From Kosakonia sp. H02 (GTDB lineage Bacteria; Pseudomonadota; Gammaproteobacteria; Enterobacterales; Enterobacteriaceae): 64,000 bases of DNA. The stretch spans positions 558,001 to 622,000 of the forward strand of contig CP131915.1 of the NCBI GenBank assembly GCA_030704225.1, written 5' to 3'. A program made the translations under genes and the position numbers. The notes beneath the pieces were generated by a model. The model had not been told where the DNA came from and did no database searches. It worked only from the letters and a program-made list of their open reading frames with translations. Below, piece by piece: positions 1-8,751 of this stretch (positions within the stretch are counted from its first letter, which is position 1; the number at the start of each line of letters is the position of its first letter).

Positions 1-492
1 ACCAGTTCTCAGCCGTGGAACCCCAGCCCGCTGAAAACCGCCGAGCTTATCCAGGCGGATATGGCGCAGGTCGGGGTTAAAGTGATGATCGTGCCGGTGG
101 AAGGCCGTTTCCAGGAAGCGCGGTTGATGGACATGAATCACGATTTAACCCTGACTGGCTGGGCGACGGACAGTAACGACCCGGACAGTTTCTTTCGCCC
201 AATGCTCAGTTGCGCCGCCATTAATTCACAGACCAATTTTGCCCATTGGTGCCATCGTGAGTTCGACGATGTGCTGCGAAAAGCGCTGGCCTCACAACAG
301 CTTGCCTCGCGCATTGATGATTATGACGACGCGCAGCAGATCCTCGCCCGTGAATTGCCAGTATTACCGCTGGCCTCTTCTCTGCGCTTGCAGGCGTACC
401 GTTACGATATTAAAGGTCTGGTGCTTAGCCCGTTTGGCAGCGCCTCTTTTGCCGGTGTCTCGCGAGAGAAACAAGAGGTATCACCGCCATGA
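1..492 (+). CDS. sapA: SapA, peptide ABC transporter substrate-binding protein (3' part only)
   Basis: This is the C-terminal 163 residues of a periplasmic solute-binding protein of the DppA/OppA family. The reading frame is open from base 1, so the gene starts outside the window. SapA is known to bind antimicrobial peptides and to feed the SapBCDF transporter. The visible part carries the typical family ending, with an LTGWATDSNDPD stretch and a conserved ELPVLPLA strand near the end. Its stop codon overlaps the start of sapB by four bases (ATGA), which implies translational coupling in one operon. The signal peptide and most ligand-binding residues cannot be judged here. Confidence 0.93.
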   Translation, partial: TSSQPWNPSPLKTAELIQADMAQVGVKVMIVPVEGRFQEARLMDMNHDLTLTGWATDSNDPDSFFRPMLSCAAINSQTNFAHWCHREFDDVLRKALASQQLASRIDDYDDAQQILARELPVLPLASSLRLQAYRYDIKGLVLSPFGSASFAGVSREKQEVSPP

Positions 493-1454
493 TTATCTTT
501 ACCTTGCGCCGTTTGCTGCTGCTTCTGGTGACGCTCTTTTTGCTGACGTTTGTCGGCTTTAGCCTGAGCTATTTTACGCCCCATGCGCCGTTACAGGGCG
601 CGACGCTGTGGAATGCCTGGGTGTTCTGGTTTAACGGCGTGCTGCACTGGGATTTTGGTGTTTCCAGCATTAACGGGCAGTTAATTTCCGAGCAGCTTAA
701 ACAGGTGTTCCCGGCGACCATGGAGCTGTGCATCCTGGCGTTTGGCTCTGCGCTGCTGGTCGGCATTCCGGTGGGGATGCTGGCAGGTGTGATGCGCGGC
801 AAATGGCAGGACAAATTGATCAGCGCCGTCGCGCTACTCGGTTTTTCAATTCCGGTTTTCTGGCTGGCGCTGTTGCTGACACTGTTTTTTTCGCTGGATC
901 TCGGCTGGTTGCCGGTTTCCGGGCGTTTTGACCTGCTGTATGAAGTGAAAACCGTCACCGGTTTTTCGTTGATTGACGCCTGGCTTTCGGATTCGCCGTG
1001 GCGCGAAGAGATGATAATAAGCGCCCTGCGCCATGTCGTGCTGCCGGTGCTGACGCTGGCGGTTGCGCCGACCACCGAAGTTATCCGCCTGATGCGTATC
1101 AGCACGATTGATGTTTTCGACAAAAATTATATTAAAGCGGCGGCAACCCGCGGGCTTTCGCGCTTCACTATCTTGCGTCGCCATGTATTACATAACGCGC
1201 TGCCGCCGGTGATCCCACGCCTGGGGTTGCAATTCTCCACCATGCTGACGCTGGCAATGATCACCGAAATGGTCTTTAGCTGGCCAGGGCTTGGGCGCTG
1301 GTTGATTAACGCCATCCGCCAGCAGGATTACGCGGCGATTTCTGCCGGTGTGATGGTCATCGGTTCGTTGGTCATTATTATCAACGTGCTGTCCGATATC
1401 CTGGGTGCGCTGGCGAACCCATTGAAACATAAGGAATGGTATGCCTTACGATAG
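489..1454 (+). CDS. sapB: SapB, peptide ABC transporter permease
   Basis: Inner-membrane permease of the DppB/OppB family, 321 residues, the usual SapB length. It pairs with SapC to form the channel of the Sap uptake system. A first membrane helix lies at about residues 7-27 and further hydrophobic segments follow. The cytoplasmic EAA loop that contacts the ATPases is visible at about residues 212-235 (KAAATRGLSRF, then NALP). The start overlaps the sapA stop, and the 3' end overlaps sapC by 14 bases. The tight packing of sapA-B-C-D-F indicates a single transcript. Confidence 0.95.
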   Translation: MIIFTLRRLLLLLVTLFLLTFVGFSLSYFTPHAPLQGATLWNAWVFWFNGVLHWDFGVSSINGQLISEQLKQVFPATMELCILAFGSALLVGIPVGMLAGVMRGKWQDKLISAVALLGFSIPVFWLALLLTLFFSLDLGWLPVSGRFDLLYEVKTVTGFSLIDAWLSDSPWREEMIISALRHVVLPVLTLAVAPTTEVIRLMRISTIDVFDKNYIKAAATRGLSRFTILRRHVLHNALPPVIPRLGLQFSTMLTLAMITEMVFSWPGLGRWLINAIRQQDYAAISAGVMVIGSLVIIINVLSDILGALANPLKHKEWYALR

Positions 1455-2331
1455 CGTCTATAGCGAAAAACGCTCGCCCGGCGCGCTGCGAAACGCGTGG
1501 CGTAAGTTCTATGGCGATACCACCGCGATGATCGGCCTGTATGGCTGCGGGGCGTTGCTGCTCCTGTGCGTGTTTGGCCACTGGATTGCCCCCTACGGCA
1601 TTGACCAACAGTTCCTCGGCTATCAGCTTTTACCGCCGTCCTGGTCGCGCTACGGCGATGTGTCGTTTTTCCTCGGCACGGACGATCTCGGGCGCGATGT
1701 GCTAAGCCGCCTGCTGAGCGGCGCGGCCCCCACCGTGGGCGGTGCGTTTGTCGTCACGCTGGCGGCAACGCTGTGCGGCCTGGCGCTTGGAGTGTTTGCG
1801 GGAGCCACGCATGGCCTGCGCTCGGCGGTGCTGAATCATATTCTCGATACGTTATTGTCGTTACCGACGCTGTTGCTGGCGATTATTGTCGTGGCCTTTG
1901 CCGGGCCACATCTGTCGCACGCCATGTTTGCGGTCTGGCTGGCGCTGCTGCCGCGCATGGTGCGCTCGGTTTACAGCCTGGTGCATGATGAGCTGGAAAA
2001 AGAGTATGTGGTGGCCGCCCGCCTTGATGGTGCATCAACCCTGAATATTCTGTGGTTCGCCATTCTGCCGAACATTACCGCTGGCATGGTGACAGAAATT
2101 ACCCGCGCGTTATCGATGGCGATTCTGGATATCGCCGCGCTGGGTTTTCTCGACCTTGGCGCGCAGCTTCCCTCCCCGGAATGGGGCGCAATGCTGGGCG
2201 ACGCGCTGGAGCTGATTTATGTCGCGCCGTGGACGGTGATGTTACCGGGCGCGGCGATTATGATAAGTGTTTTACTGGTTAACGTGCTGGGCGATGGGAT
2301 CCGCCGCGCAATTACGGCGGGGGTGGAATAA
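1441..2331 (+). CDS. sapC: SapC, peptide ABC transporter permease
   Basis: Second inner-membrane permease of the Sap system, DppC/OppC family, 296 residues. A membrane helix near residues 32-52 is followed by a periplasmic stretch with the family motif GTDDLGRDVLSR, then several more helices. The EAA loop is at about residues 186-210 (EKEYVVAARLDGAS, then ILP). It shares 14 bases with the end of sapB, and its stop overlaps the ATG of sapD by one base. Family knowledge places it with SapB as the membrane half of a transporter linked to antimicrobial-peptide resistance. The substrate here is inferred, not visible. Confidence 0.95.
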   Translation: MPYDSVYSEKRSPGALRNAWRKFYGDTTAMIGLYGCGALLLLCVFGHWIAPYGIDQQFLGYQLLPPSWSRYGDVSFFLGTDDLGRDVLSRLLSGAAPTVGGAFVVTLAATLCGLALGVFAGATHGLRSAVLNHILDTLLSLPTLLLAIIVVAFAGPHLSHAMFAVWLALLPRMVRSVYSLVHDELEKEYVVAARLDGASTLNILWFAILPNITAGMVTEITRALSMAILDIAALGFLDLGAQLPSPEWGAMLGDALELIYVAPWTVMLPGAAIMISVLLVNVLGDGIRRAITAGVE

Positions 2332-3323
2332 TGCCGCTTCTTGATATTCGTAATCTGACGATTGAAGTAAAAACCGGTGAAAACTGGGTGAAAGCGGTCG
2401 ATCGTGTCAGCCTGACGCTGGCAGAGGGCGAAATTCGCGGGTTAGTTGGCGAATCAGGCTCAGGCAAGAGTTTGATTGCGAAAGCAATCTGTGGCGTCAC
2501 CAAGGATAACTGGCGCGTCACGGCGGACAGGATGCGTTTCAATGATATCGACCTGCTGCGCCTGTCCGCCCGCGAGCGGCGCAAACTGCTCGGCCATAAC
2601 GTGTCGATGATTTTCCAGGAGCCACAATCCTGTCTCGATCCTTCCGAGCGGGTCGGCAAACAACTGATGCAGAACATCCCCGGCTGGACCTGGAAAGGAA
2701 ACTGGTGGCAGCGCTTCGGCTGGCGGAAACGCCGCGCCATCGAATTGCTGCATAGGGTGGGTATCAAAGATCATAAAGACGCGATGCGCAGTTTTCCCTA
2801 TGAACTGACGGAAGGTGAATGCCAGAAAGTGATGATTGCCATCGCGCTGGCAAACCAGCCGCGTCTGTTGATTGCCGATGAGCCGACCAACGCTATGGAG
2901 CCGACTACCCAGGCGCAGATTTTCCGCCTGCTCGACCGGCTTAATCAGAACAACAACACCACCATTATTTTGATCAGCCATGACTTACAAATGCTGAGCA
3001 AATGGGCGGATCGCATCAACGTGATGTACTGCGGTCAGACGGTGGAAACCGCGCCGAGCGAAGATTTGATCAGTACGCCGCATCATCCGTATACACAGGC
3101 GCTCATTCGCGCTATTCCGGATTTTGGCAGCGCGATGCCCCATAAAAGCCGGCTTAATACCCTGCCCGGCGCGATTCCTTTGCTGGAGCAATTGCCGATT
3201 GGTTGCCGTCTGGGGCCGCGCTGCCCTTACGCGCAGCGTAAATGCATTGAAACGCCACGGCTTGCAGGGCCGCGAAATCACCTGTTTGCCTGCCATTTCC
3301 CGCTGAATATGGAGAGTGAGTGA
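2331..3323 (+). CDS. sapD: SapD, peptide ABC transporter ATPase
   Basis: ATP-binding subunit of the Sap transporter, 330 residues. Walker A is GESGSGKS at residues 40-47 and Walker B lies in LLIADEPTNAMEP. The signature loop reads LTEGEC instead of the canonical LSGGQ, and the residues after Walker B (NAMEP) also differ from the usual ALD. As I recall, E. coli SapD has the same departures, so they are family traits rather than damage. A C-terminal oligopeptide-transporter extension carries a cysteine pair region (CRLGPRCPYAQRKC). The gene begins on the last base of sapC and ends just before sapF. Confidence 0.95.
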   Translation: MPLLDIRNLTIEVKTGENWVKAVDRVSLTLAEGEIRGLVGESGSGKSLIAKAICGVTKDNWRVTADRMRFNDIDLLRLSARERRKLLGHNVSMIFQEPQSCLDPSERVGKQLMQNIPGWTWKGNWWQRFGWRKRRAIELLHRVGIKDHKDAMRSFPYELTEGECQKVMIAIALANQPRLLIADEPTNAMEPTTQAQIFRLLDRLNQNNNTTIILISHDLQMLSKWADRINVMYCGQTVETAPSEDLISTPHHPYTQALIRAIPDFGSAMPHKSRLNTLPGAIPLLEQLPIGCRLGPRCPYAQRKCIETPRLAGPRNHLFACHFPLNMESE

Positions 3324-3324
3324 G

Positions 3325-4131
3325 ATGGTCGAAACCTTGCTTGAAGTGCGCAATCTGAGCAAAACCTTCCGTTATCGCACCGGCTGGTTTCGCCGCCAGA
3401 CGGTGGAAGCCGTAAAACCGCTCAGTTTTACCCTGCGCGAGCGGCAGACGCTGGCGATTATTGGTGAAAACGGTTCGGGGAAATCGACGCTGGCGAAAAT
3501 GCTGGCGGGCATGGTCGAACCGACCGCCGGTGAGCTGGTGATTGACGATAAACCGCTGCACTACGGCGATTACACGTTTCGTAGCCAGCATATTCGCATG
3601 ATTTTTCAGGATCCGACGACCTCGCTTAACCCGCGGCAGCGGCTATCGCAGATCCTCGATTTTCCGCTGCGTCTGAATACTGAACTGGAGCCGGAAGCCA
3701 GGCGCAAGCGCATTCTGGAGACGCTGCGCATGGTCGGGTTGCTGCCGGATCATGTCAGTTATTATCCACATATGCTGGCACCGGGGCAGAAGCAGCGTCT
3801 GGGGCTGGCGCGCGCGCTGATCCTGCGCCCGAAAGTAATTATTGCCGACGAAGCGCTGGCCTCGCTGGATATGTCGATGCGTTCGCAGTTAATTAATCTG
3901 ATGCTGGAATTACAGGAAAAACAGGGTATCTCTTATATTTATGTCACCCAGCACATCGGCATGATGAAACATATCAGCGATCAGGTTCTGGTCATGCATC
4001 AGGGTGAAGTGGTGGAGCGCGGCAGTACCGCCGATGTGCTCGCCTCTCCGCTGCATGATTTAACAAAACGTTTAATTGCCGGGCACTTTGGCGAGGCGTT
4101 AACCGCCGATGCCTGGCGAAAAGACCGCTGA
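3325..4131 (+). CDS. sapF: SapF, peptide ABC transporter ATPase
   Basis: Second ATPase of the Sap system, 268 residues with this start. Walker A is GENGSGKS at residues 47-54, the signature loop is LAPGQKQR, and Walker B is VIIADEALASLD. The ATG at 3325 is preferred because it gives the E. coli length and N-terminus (MVETLLEVRNL) and follows a GGAGAGTGAG ribosome site. A GTG at 3316 in the same frame would add three residues and overlap sapD. It is the last gene of the operon, and fabI follows on the same strand with its own likely promoter. Confidence 0.95.
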   Translation: MVETLLEVRNLSKTFRYRTGWFRRQTVEAVKPLSFTLRERQTLAIIGENGSGKSTLAKMLAGMVEPTAGELVIDDKPLHYGDYTFRSQHIRMIFQDPTTSLNPRQRLSQILDFPLRLNTELEPEARRKRILETLRMVGLLPDHVSYYPHMLAPGQKQRLGLARALILRPKVIIADEALASLDMSMRSQLINLMLELQEKQGISYIYVTQHIGMMKHISDQVLVMHQGEVVERGSTADVLASPLHDLTKRLIAGHFGEALTADAWRKDR

Positions 4132-4153
4132 TTCAATAGTTTCAGTGGTCGGA

Positions 4154-4182
4154 TTAACTGATCCGGTGACTCATGATAGAAT
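4154..4182 (+). promoter_or_regulatory. Candidate sigma-70 promoter of fabI
   Basis: A TTAACT -35 element at 4154-4159 is separated by 17 bases from a TAGAAT -10 element at 4177-4182. The -10 is preceded by TG one base upstream, an extended -10 arrangement. It lies in the sapF-fabI gap and would give a leader of about 65 bases. It was assigned by eye; no transcript data are available here. Confidence 0.5.
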
Positions 4183-4253
4183 CGCCGCGTTTTAACGACG
4201 ACCGCCCAACAATGATGGCTGTCGCCACAACAATGAATATAAGGATTAAAGCT

Positions 4254-5042
4254 ATGGGTTTTCTTTCCGGTAAGCGCATTCTGGTCACTGGCGTCGCCAG
4301 CAAACTCTCCATCGCATACGGCATTGCACAGGCTATGCACCGCGAAGGCGCTGAGCTGGCATTCACCTACCAGAACGACAAGCTGAAAGGCCGCGTTGAA
4401 GAGTTTGCCGCCCAGCTGGGTTCCAGCATTGTGCTGGAGTGTGATGTTGCTAAAGACGAGAGCATCGACGCCCTGTTTACCGATCTTGCGAAAGTCTGGC
4501 CGAAATTTGACGGTTTCGTGCACTCCATCGGTTTTGCTCCAGGCGATCAGCTGGACGGCGACTACGTTAACGCGGTAACCCGTGAAGGTTTTAAAATCGC
4601 GCACGACATCAGCTCTTACAGCTTCGTGGCACTGGCAAAAGCCTGCCGTGAAATGCTGAACCCGGGCTCTGCGCTGCTGACCCTCTCCTACCTGGGCGCT
4701 GAACGCGCTATCCCGAACTACAACGTGATGGGTCTGGCGAAAGCCTCCCTGGAAGCGAACGTGCGCTATATGGCGAACGCGATGGGTCCGGAAGGCGTGC
4801 GTGTTAACGGTATCTCGGCAGGCCCGATCCGTACGCTGGCCGCGTCGGGTATTAAAGACTTCCGTAAAATGCTGGCACACTGCGAAGCGGTTACTCCGAT
4901 TCGTCGCACTGTGACCATCGAAGACGTCGGCAACTCTGCGGCGTTCCTGTGCTCCGATCTTTCTGCTGGTATCTCCGGTGAAGTGGTTCACGTGGACGGC
5001 GGTTTCAATATCGCGGCCATGAACGAGCTGGAAATTAAATAA
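4254..5042 (+). CDS. fabI: FabI, enoyl-[acyl-carrier-protein] reductase (NADH)
   Basis: Catalyses the last reduction of each fatty-acid elongation cycle, trans-2-enoyl-ACP to acyl-ACP, in the cytoplasm. The protein is 262 residues, the E. coli length, with a divergent short-chain dehydrogenase fold. The catalytic residues Tyr146, Tyr156 and Lys163 are all present (SYLGAE, NYNVMGLAK). Gly93 (HSIGF), the position changed in classical triclosan-resistant mutants, is wild type. The start at 4254 follows an AAGGA ribosome site; an upstream in-frame ATG at 4173 would add 27 unrelated residues. A strong terminator follows, so it is probably monocistronic. Confidence 0.97.
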   Translation: MGFLSGKRILVTGVASKLSIAYGIAQAMHREGAELAFTYQNDKLKGRVEEFAAQLGSSIVLECDVAKDESIDALFTDLAKVWPKFDGFVHSIGFAPGDQLDGDYVNAVTREGFKIAHDISSYSFVALAKACREMLNPGSALLTLSYLGAERAIPNYNVMGLAKASLEANVRYMANAMGPEGVRVNGISAGPIRTLAASGIKDFRKMLAHCEAVTPIRRTVTIEDVGNSAAFLCSDLSAGISGEVVHVDGGFNIAAMNELEIK

Positions 5043-5050
5043 TGCCTGGC

Positions 5051-5076
5051 GCCCCTTCTCCCGAAGGGGCGTTTTT
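5051..5076 (+). terminator. fabI Rho-independent terminator
   Basis: Perfect 8-bp stem GCCCCTTC / GAAGGGGC around a TCCC loop, followed by G and five T. It begins nine bases after the fabI stop. Confidence 0.9.
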
Positions 5077-5218
5077 CGATATGCCATTCTGATATTTATT
5101 ATCACCTAACAATCTTTCATCCCTTCCCGCCCTTACGCCAGGATTAAGCAGCTAAAAAGATCCGGCGCAAACCACCTGTTGTCGTATCCGGATCCCACTT
5201 TCAGACCAAGGAACGACC

Positions 5219-6379
5219 ATGGAACAACGCCGGATTGAAGGCAAAAGCCACTGGTATCATGAGACCCAGTCGAGTGCGCATCGGACACAAGCGTTACCGC
5301 TGGTCCCCGACGCGGCCATCGTAAACGACCCTTTTCTGCTCGATCTCGCGCTGCCAGATGCACTGTTTACCGACCTCGACACCATCGTCGCGCCCGCCCG
5401 CAAACTTTACGCCCTGCTGTTTCCCCAGCGCGTACATACTAGCCGCCTGCGCACTTTCAGCGCCTACGATCGCCTCAGCACTGCGCTTACTGTCGCCCAG
5501 GTGTTTGGCATCCAGCGGCTGTGCAACCATTATGCTGCGCGTCTCGCACCGCTCCCCGGGCCGGATTCGTCGCGGGAAAGTAATTATCGGCTGGCGCAAA
5601 TAACGCAGTATGCGCGCCAGCTTGCGGCGTCACCTTCGGTGATTGATGCCCGTGCCCGTCAGCAACTGGAAGACGTTGGCCTGACGCTGTTTGACCTGGT
5701 GGTCATTAACCAAATCATTGGCTTTATTGCTTTTCAGGCGCGGGTGCTGGCGGTGTTGCAGGCGCTGCTGGGCCAGCCGGTGCGTTTTATTCCCGGCATG
5801 GAGACGCAGCAAGAAGCCGACACCAGCCATTTTTCCGCGTCATCGAATGAATGGCATTCCGGCATTGAAACGGTGGATTTACGCCTTGCCAACGCCGCAC
5901 AGATGGAATCGCTTGCTCACTGGCAGCCTTTGCCGGAACTGCGTCTGCTCGCCCCGCTGCTGGCACATGAGCATCTGTTGCTTAACGAACTGGGGGAGAT
6001 TTGCGCGCGCGTCACGGCCATCAGCCCCAATGAACAATTCAGCTGGCTGGTGGCCGCGTATACCGCGCGGATCAACGGTAGCGGGAATTGTTTTGTAGAG
6101 CGCCTGCAATGCGGCAATCAGGATGCTGCGCTGGTGCAAGCGTTGCGTGACGGCGGACGTGAACTAAGCCGTTTTCTTGCAGATAAGGGCCAGGAGAGTG
6201 CGCTCGTACAAGCGGTGCAACTGTTAACCTGCGCACCTGACAGATTCAGCCCGGTGCAGTTTTCGCTGTTGCTGGAGCAAGGATTTAGCCGCCAGGCTGC
6301 GTTCAATCTCTTGATGCGCTGCGCGCTCTGTGGCTGGGTTAATCGCCTGAAAATCGCCCTTGGGCAAAGTTCTGAATAA
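5219..6379 (+). CDS. yciW: YciW, AhpD-like putative peroxidase/oxidoreductase
   Basis: The 386-residue protein begins MEQRRIEGKSHWYHETQSS, which matches E. coli YciW, and it sits in the same place between fabI and rnb. In E. coli YciW belongs to the cysteine regulon and has been classed as a putative peroxidase of the CMD/AhpD superfamily. I do not see a clear CxxC pair, so peroxidase activity is not shown by the sequence. The visible features are hydrophobic helices near residues 160-185 and a conserved C-terminal block (NLLMRCALCGWVNRLKIALG). The ATG at 5219 follows an AAGGAACG ribosome site. The precise function is unknown. Confidence 0.88.
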   Translation: MEQRRIEGKSHWYHETQSSAHRTQALPLVPDAAIVNDPFLLDLALPDALFTDLDTIVAPARKLYALLFPQRVHTSRLRTFSAYDRLSTALTVAQVFGIQRLCNHYAARLAPLPGPDSSRESNYRLAQITQYARQLAASPSVIDARARQQLEDVGLTLFDLVVINQIIGFIAFQARVLAVLQALLGQPVRFIPGMETQQEADTSHFSASSNEWHSGIETVDLRLANAAQMESLAHWQPLPELRLLAPLLAHEHLLLNELGEICARVTAISPNEQFSWLVAAYTARINGSGNCFVERLQCGNQDAALVQALRDGGRELSRFLADKGQESALVQAVQLLTCAPDRFSPVQFSLLLEQGFSRQAAFNLLMRCALCGWVNRLKIALGQSSE

Positions 6380-6513
6380 CAGGCCGCCAGAGCGCGGCGG
6401 CAGCGGGTTTTTCCGTGGTCGCCCGCGCAGGTTTTACTGAAACAGCGCTTGCTGCAACCAGAAGAATCGCGTAAAACTGTCAGCCGCTCTTTTAGCCACG
6501 AAAATACATAACT

Positions 6514-8448
6514 ATGCTCCAGGATAACCCGCTGCTCGCGCAGCTTAAACAGCAGCTTCATTCCCAGACACCGCGTGCAGAAGGTGTTGTAAAAGGCACT
6601 GAAAAAGGCTTCGGATTTCTGGAAGTCGATGCACAAAAAAGTTACTTCATCCCGCCGCCGCAAATGAAAAAAGTGATGCATGGCGACCGGATTATTGCCG
6701 TTATTCATAGTGAGAAAGAGCGTGAAAGCGCAGAGCCTGAAGAGCTGGTCGAACCGTTTCTGACCCGTTTTGTCGGCAAAGTGCAGAAGAAAGATGACCG
6801 CCTTTCCATCGTTCCCGATCATCCGTTGTTAAAAGACGCGATCCCCTGCCGCGCGGCGCGTGGTGTGGAACATGATTTCAAAGAAGGTGACTGGGCCGTA
6901 GCTGAAATGCGTCGCCATCCGCTGAAAGGCGATCGTGGTTTCTATGCAGAACTGACGCAATTTATCACCTTCGCTGATGACCATTTTGTGCCGTGGTGGG
7001 TAACGCTTGCACGCCATAACCTCGAAAAAGAAGCGCCGAACGGCGTGGTAACCGACATGCTTGATGACGGCTTGCAGCGCGTTGATTTGACTGCGCTGGA
7101 TTTCGTCACCATCGACAGCGCCAGCACCGAAGATATGGATGATGCGCTGTATGTTGAAGAATCCGCTGACGGCAAGCTGGTGTTGACGGTTGCCATCGCC
7201 GATCCGACGGCGTGGATTGCCGAAGGCAGTAAGCTCGACAACGCGGCTAAAATCCGTGCATTCACCAACTATCTGCCGGGTTTCAATATTCCGATGCTGC
7301 CGCGCGAGCTGTCTGATGATTTGTGCTCCCTGCGCGCCAATGAAGTGCGCCCGGCGCTGGTCTGCCGCATGACGCTGGACAGCGAAGGCACCATTGAAGA
7401 GAACAGCGAATTCTTCGCCGCCACCATTGAATCTAAAGCCAAGCTGGCCTATGACGATGTGTCTGACTGGCTGGAAAATACCGGCACATGGCAACCGGCA
7501 AACGAAGCCATCGCCACGCAGATCCGTCAACTGCAACGTGTCAGTGAATTGCGCGGTCAGTGGCGTAAAACCCACGCGCTGGTGTTCAAAGACCGCCCGG
7601 ATTACCGCTTTGTGCTGGGTGAAAAAGGCGAAGTGCTGGATATCGTGGCCGAGCCGCGCCGCATTGCAAACCGCATTGTTGAAGAATCAATGATTGCTGC
7701 CAACATCTGCGCTGCGCGCACTCTGCGTGACAAGCTCGGCTTTGGTATTTACAACGTGCATCTGGGCTTCGACCCGGCCAACAGCGAACAGCTTGCCGCG
7801 ATGCTGAAAACGCACGGTATGCATGTTGACGCCGAAGAAGTGCTGACGCTCGAAGGCTTCTGCAAACTGCGCCGCGAACTGGACGCGCAGCCGTCGGGTT
7901 TCCTCGACAGCCGTATTCGTCGCTTCCAGTCTTTCGCAGAAATCAGTATTGCGCCTGGCCCGCACTTTGGCCTTGGCCTGGAGGCTTACGCCACCTGGAC
8001 CTCACCGATCCGTAAGTACGGCGATATGGTTAACCATCGCCTGCTGAAAGCGATCATTAAAGGTGAAACACCTGCCCGTCCGCAGGATGACACGACCGTA
8101 CAGATGGCAGAACGCCGTCGCCTCAACCGCATGGCAGAACGCGATGTCGGCGACTGGCTGTATGCCCGTTTCCTGCAAAATAAAGCCGGTACTGACACCC
8201 GTTTCGCGGCAGAGATAATCGATGTCAGCCGCGGCGGGATGCGTGTTCGTCTGGTGGATAATGGCGCGGTTGCGTTTATTCCAGCGCCGTTTATTCATGC
8301 TGTGCGTGATGAGCTGGTGTGCAGCCAGGAGAACGGCACCGTGCAGATTAAAGGCGATGTAGCCTTTAAAGTGACGGATGTTATTGATGTCACCATCGCG
8401 GAAGTCCGTATGGAAACCCGCAGTGTGATTGCCCGCCCGGCGCTGTAA
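6514..8448 (+). CDS. rnb: Exoribonuclease II
   Basis: RNase II degrades single-stranded RNA processively from the 3' end in mRNA turnover. The length, 644 residues, is that of E. coli Rnb. N-terminal cold-shock RNA-binding domains cover about residues 20-180, the RNB catalytic domain runs from about 190 to 520, and an S1 domain lies at about 560-644. The metal-binding aspartates Asp201, Asp207, Asp209 and Asp210 are all present (IDSASTEDMDDALYV). It lies between yciW and pdeR, as in E. coli. A GC-rich hairpin just after the stop could protect or end the transcript. Confidence 0.97.
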   Translation: MLQDNPLLAQLKQQLHSQTPRAEGVVKGTEKGFGFLEVDAQKSYFIPPPQMKKVMHGDRIIAVIHSEKERESAEPEELVEPFLTRFVGKVQKKDDRLSIVPDHPLLKDAIPCRAARGVEHDFKEGDWAVAEMRRHPLKGDRGFYAELTQFITFADDHFVPWWVTLARHNLEKEAPNGVVTDMLDDGLQRVDLTALDFVTIDSASTEDMDDALYVEESADGKLVLTVAIADPTAWIAEGSKLDNAAKIRAFTNYLPGFNIPMLPRELSDDLCSLRANEVRPALVCRMTLDSEGTIEENSEFFAATIESKAKLAYDDVSDWLENTGTWQPANEAIATQIRQLQRVSELRGQWRKTHALVFKDRPDYRFVLGEKGEVLDIVAEPRRIANRIVEESMIAANICAARTLRDKLGFGIYNVHLGFDPANSEQLAAMLKTHGMHVDAEEVLTLEGFCKLRRELDAQPSGFLDSRIRRFQSFAEISIAPGPHFGLGLEAYATWTSPIRKYGDMVNHRLLKAIIKGETPARPQDDTTVQMAERRRLNRMAERDVGDWLYARFLQNKAGTDTRFAAEIIDVSRGGMRVRLVDNGAVAFIPAPFIHAVRDELVCSQENGTVQIKGDVAFKVTDVIDVTIAEVRMETRSVIARPAL

Positions 8449-8462
8449 AAGCCTTTCCCTTC

Positions 8463-8486
8463 GCTCCTTCCCACCCGGGAGGGAGC
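8463..8486 (+). terminator. GC-rich hairpin after rnb
   Basis: Ten-base-pair stem (one G-U pair) GCTCCTTCCC / GGGAGGGAGC with an ACCC loop, 15 bases after the rnb stop. There is no clear T run, so it may be a weak terminator or an mRNA 3' stabiliser. Confidence 0.5.
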
Positions 8487-8751
8487 GGCTTCATCGTTGC
8501 AATTCCGCATGCATTTTTTTGTTTATTTCTCCCATATTCCTGCAAAACCGACCACAATACTGATTCAGGCAACTGTTTGTTTACTGCGCACTTATGTTAA
8601 TAATTACACGCCAGTTGTATTCACGCCGGGATCCGTTTCGTCAACCATTCCAGGAAATACAATACGTTCACGCCTGATTACCTCATTTAACAAGACGGAT
8701 TTCCGCCGTTAACAGGTACCCGCTGCGCTTTGGGGTTGGTAGGGAGAGAGC
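8487..8751. other. Noncoding gap between rnb and pdeR
   Basis: The gap from the rnb stop to the pdeR ATG is about 303 bases. It includes the rnb hairpin and a GGGAGAGAG ribosome site just upstream of pdeR. A 71-codon open frame at 8497-8712 has no ribosome site and no recognisable composition. I see no confident promoter or repeat. Confidence 0.5.

Noticed and set aside
569..1123. 184-codon reverse frame inside sapB
   Set aside because: It is a shadow of the GC-rich third positions of sapB with no family resemblance.
2825..2910. SapD as a damaged ATPase because of the TEGEC signature and NAMEP after Walker B
   Set aside because: As I recall, E. coli SapD has the same residues, so it is a family feature.
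4173..4253. N-terminal extension of FabI from 4173
   Set aside because: It begins within the likely promoter; the ATG at 4254 gives the exact E. coli N-terminus and length.
8497..8712. 71-codon forward frame between rnb and pdeR
   Set aside because: No ribosome site and atypical composition; it spans the intergenic gap.
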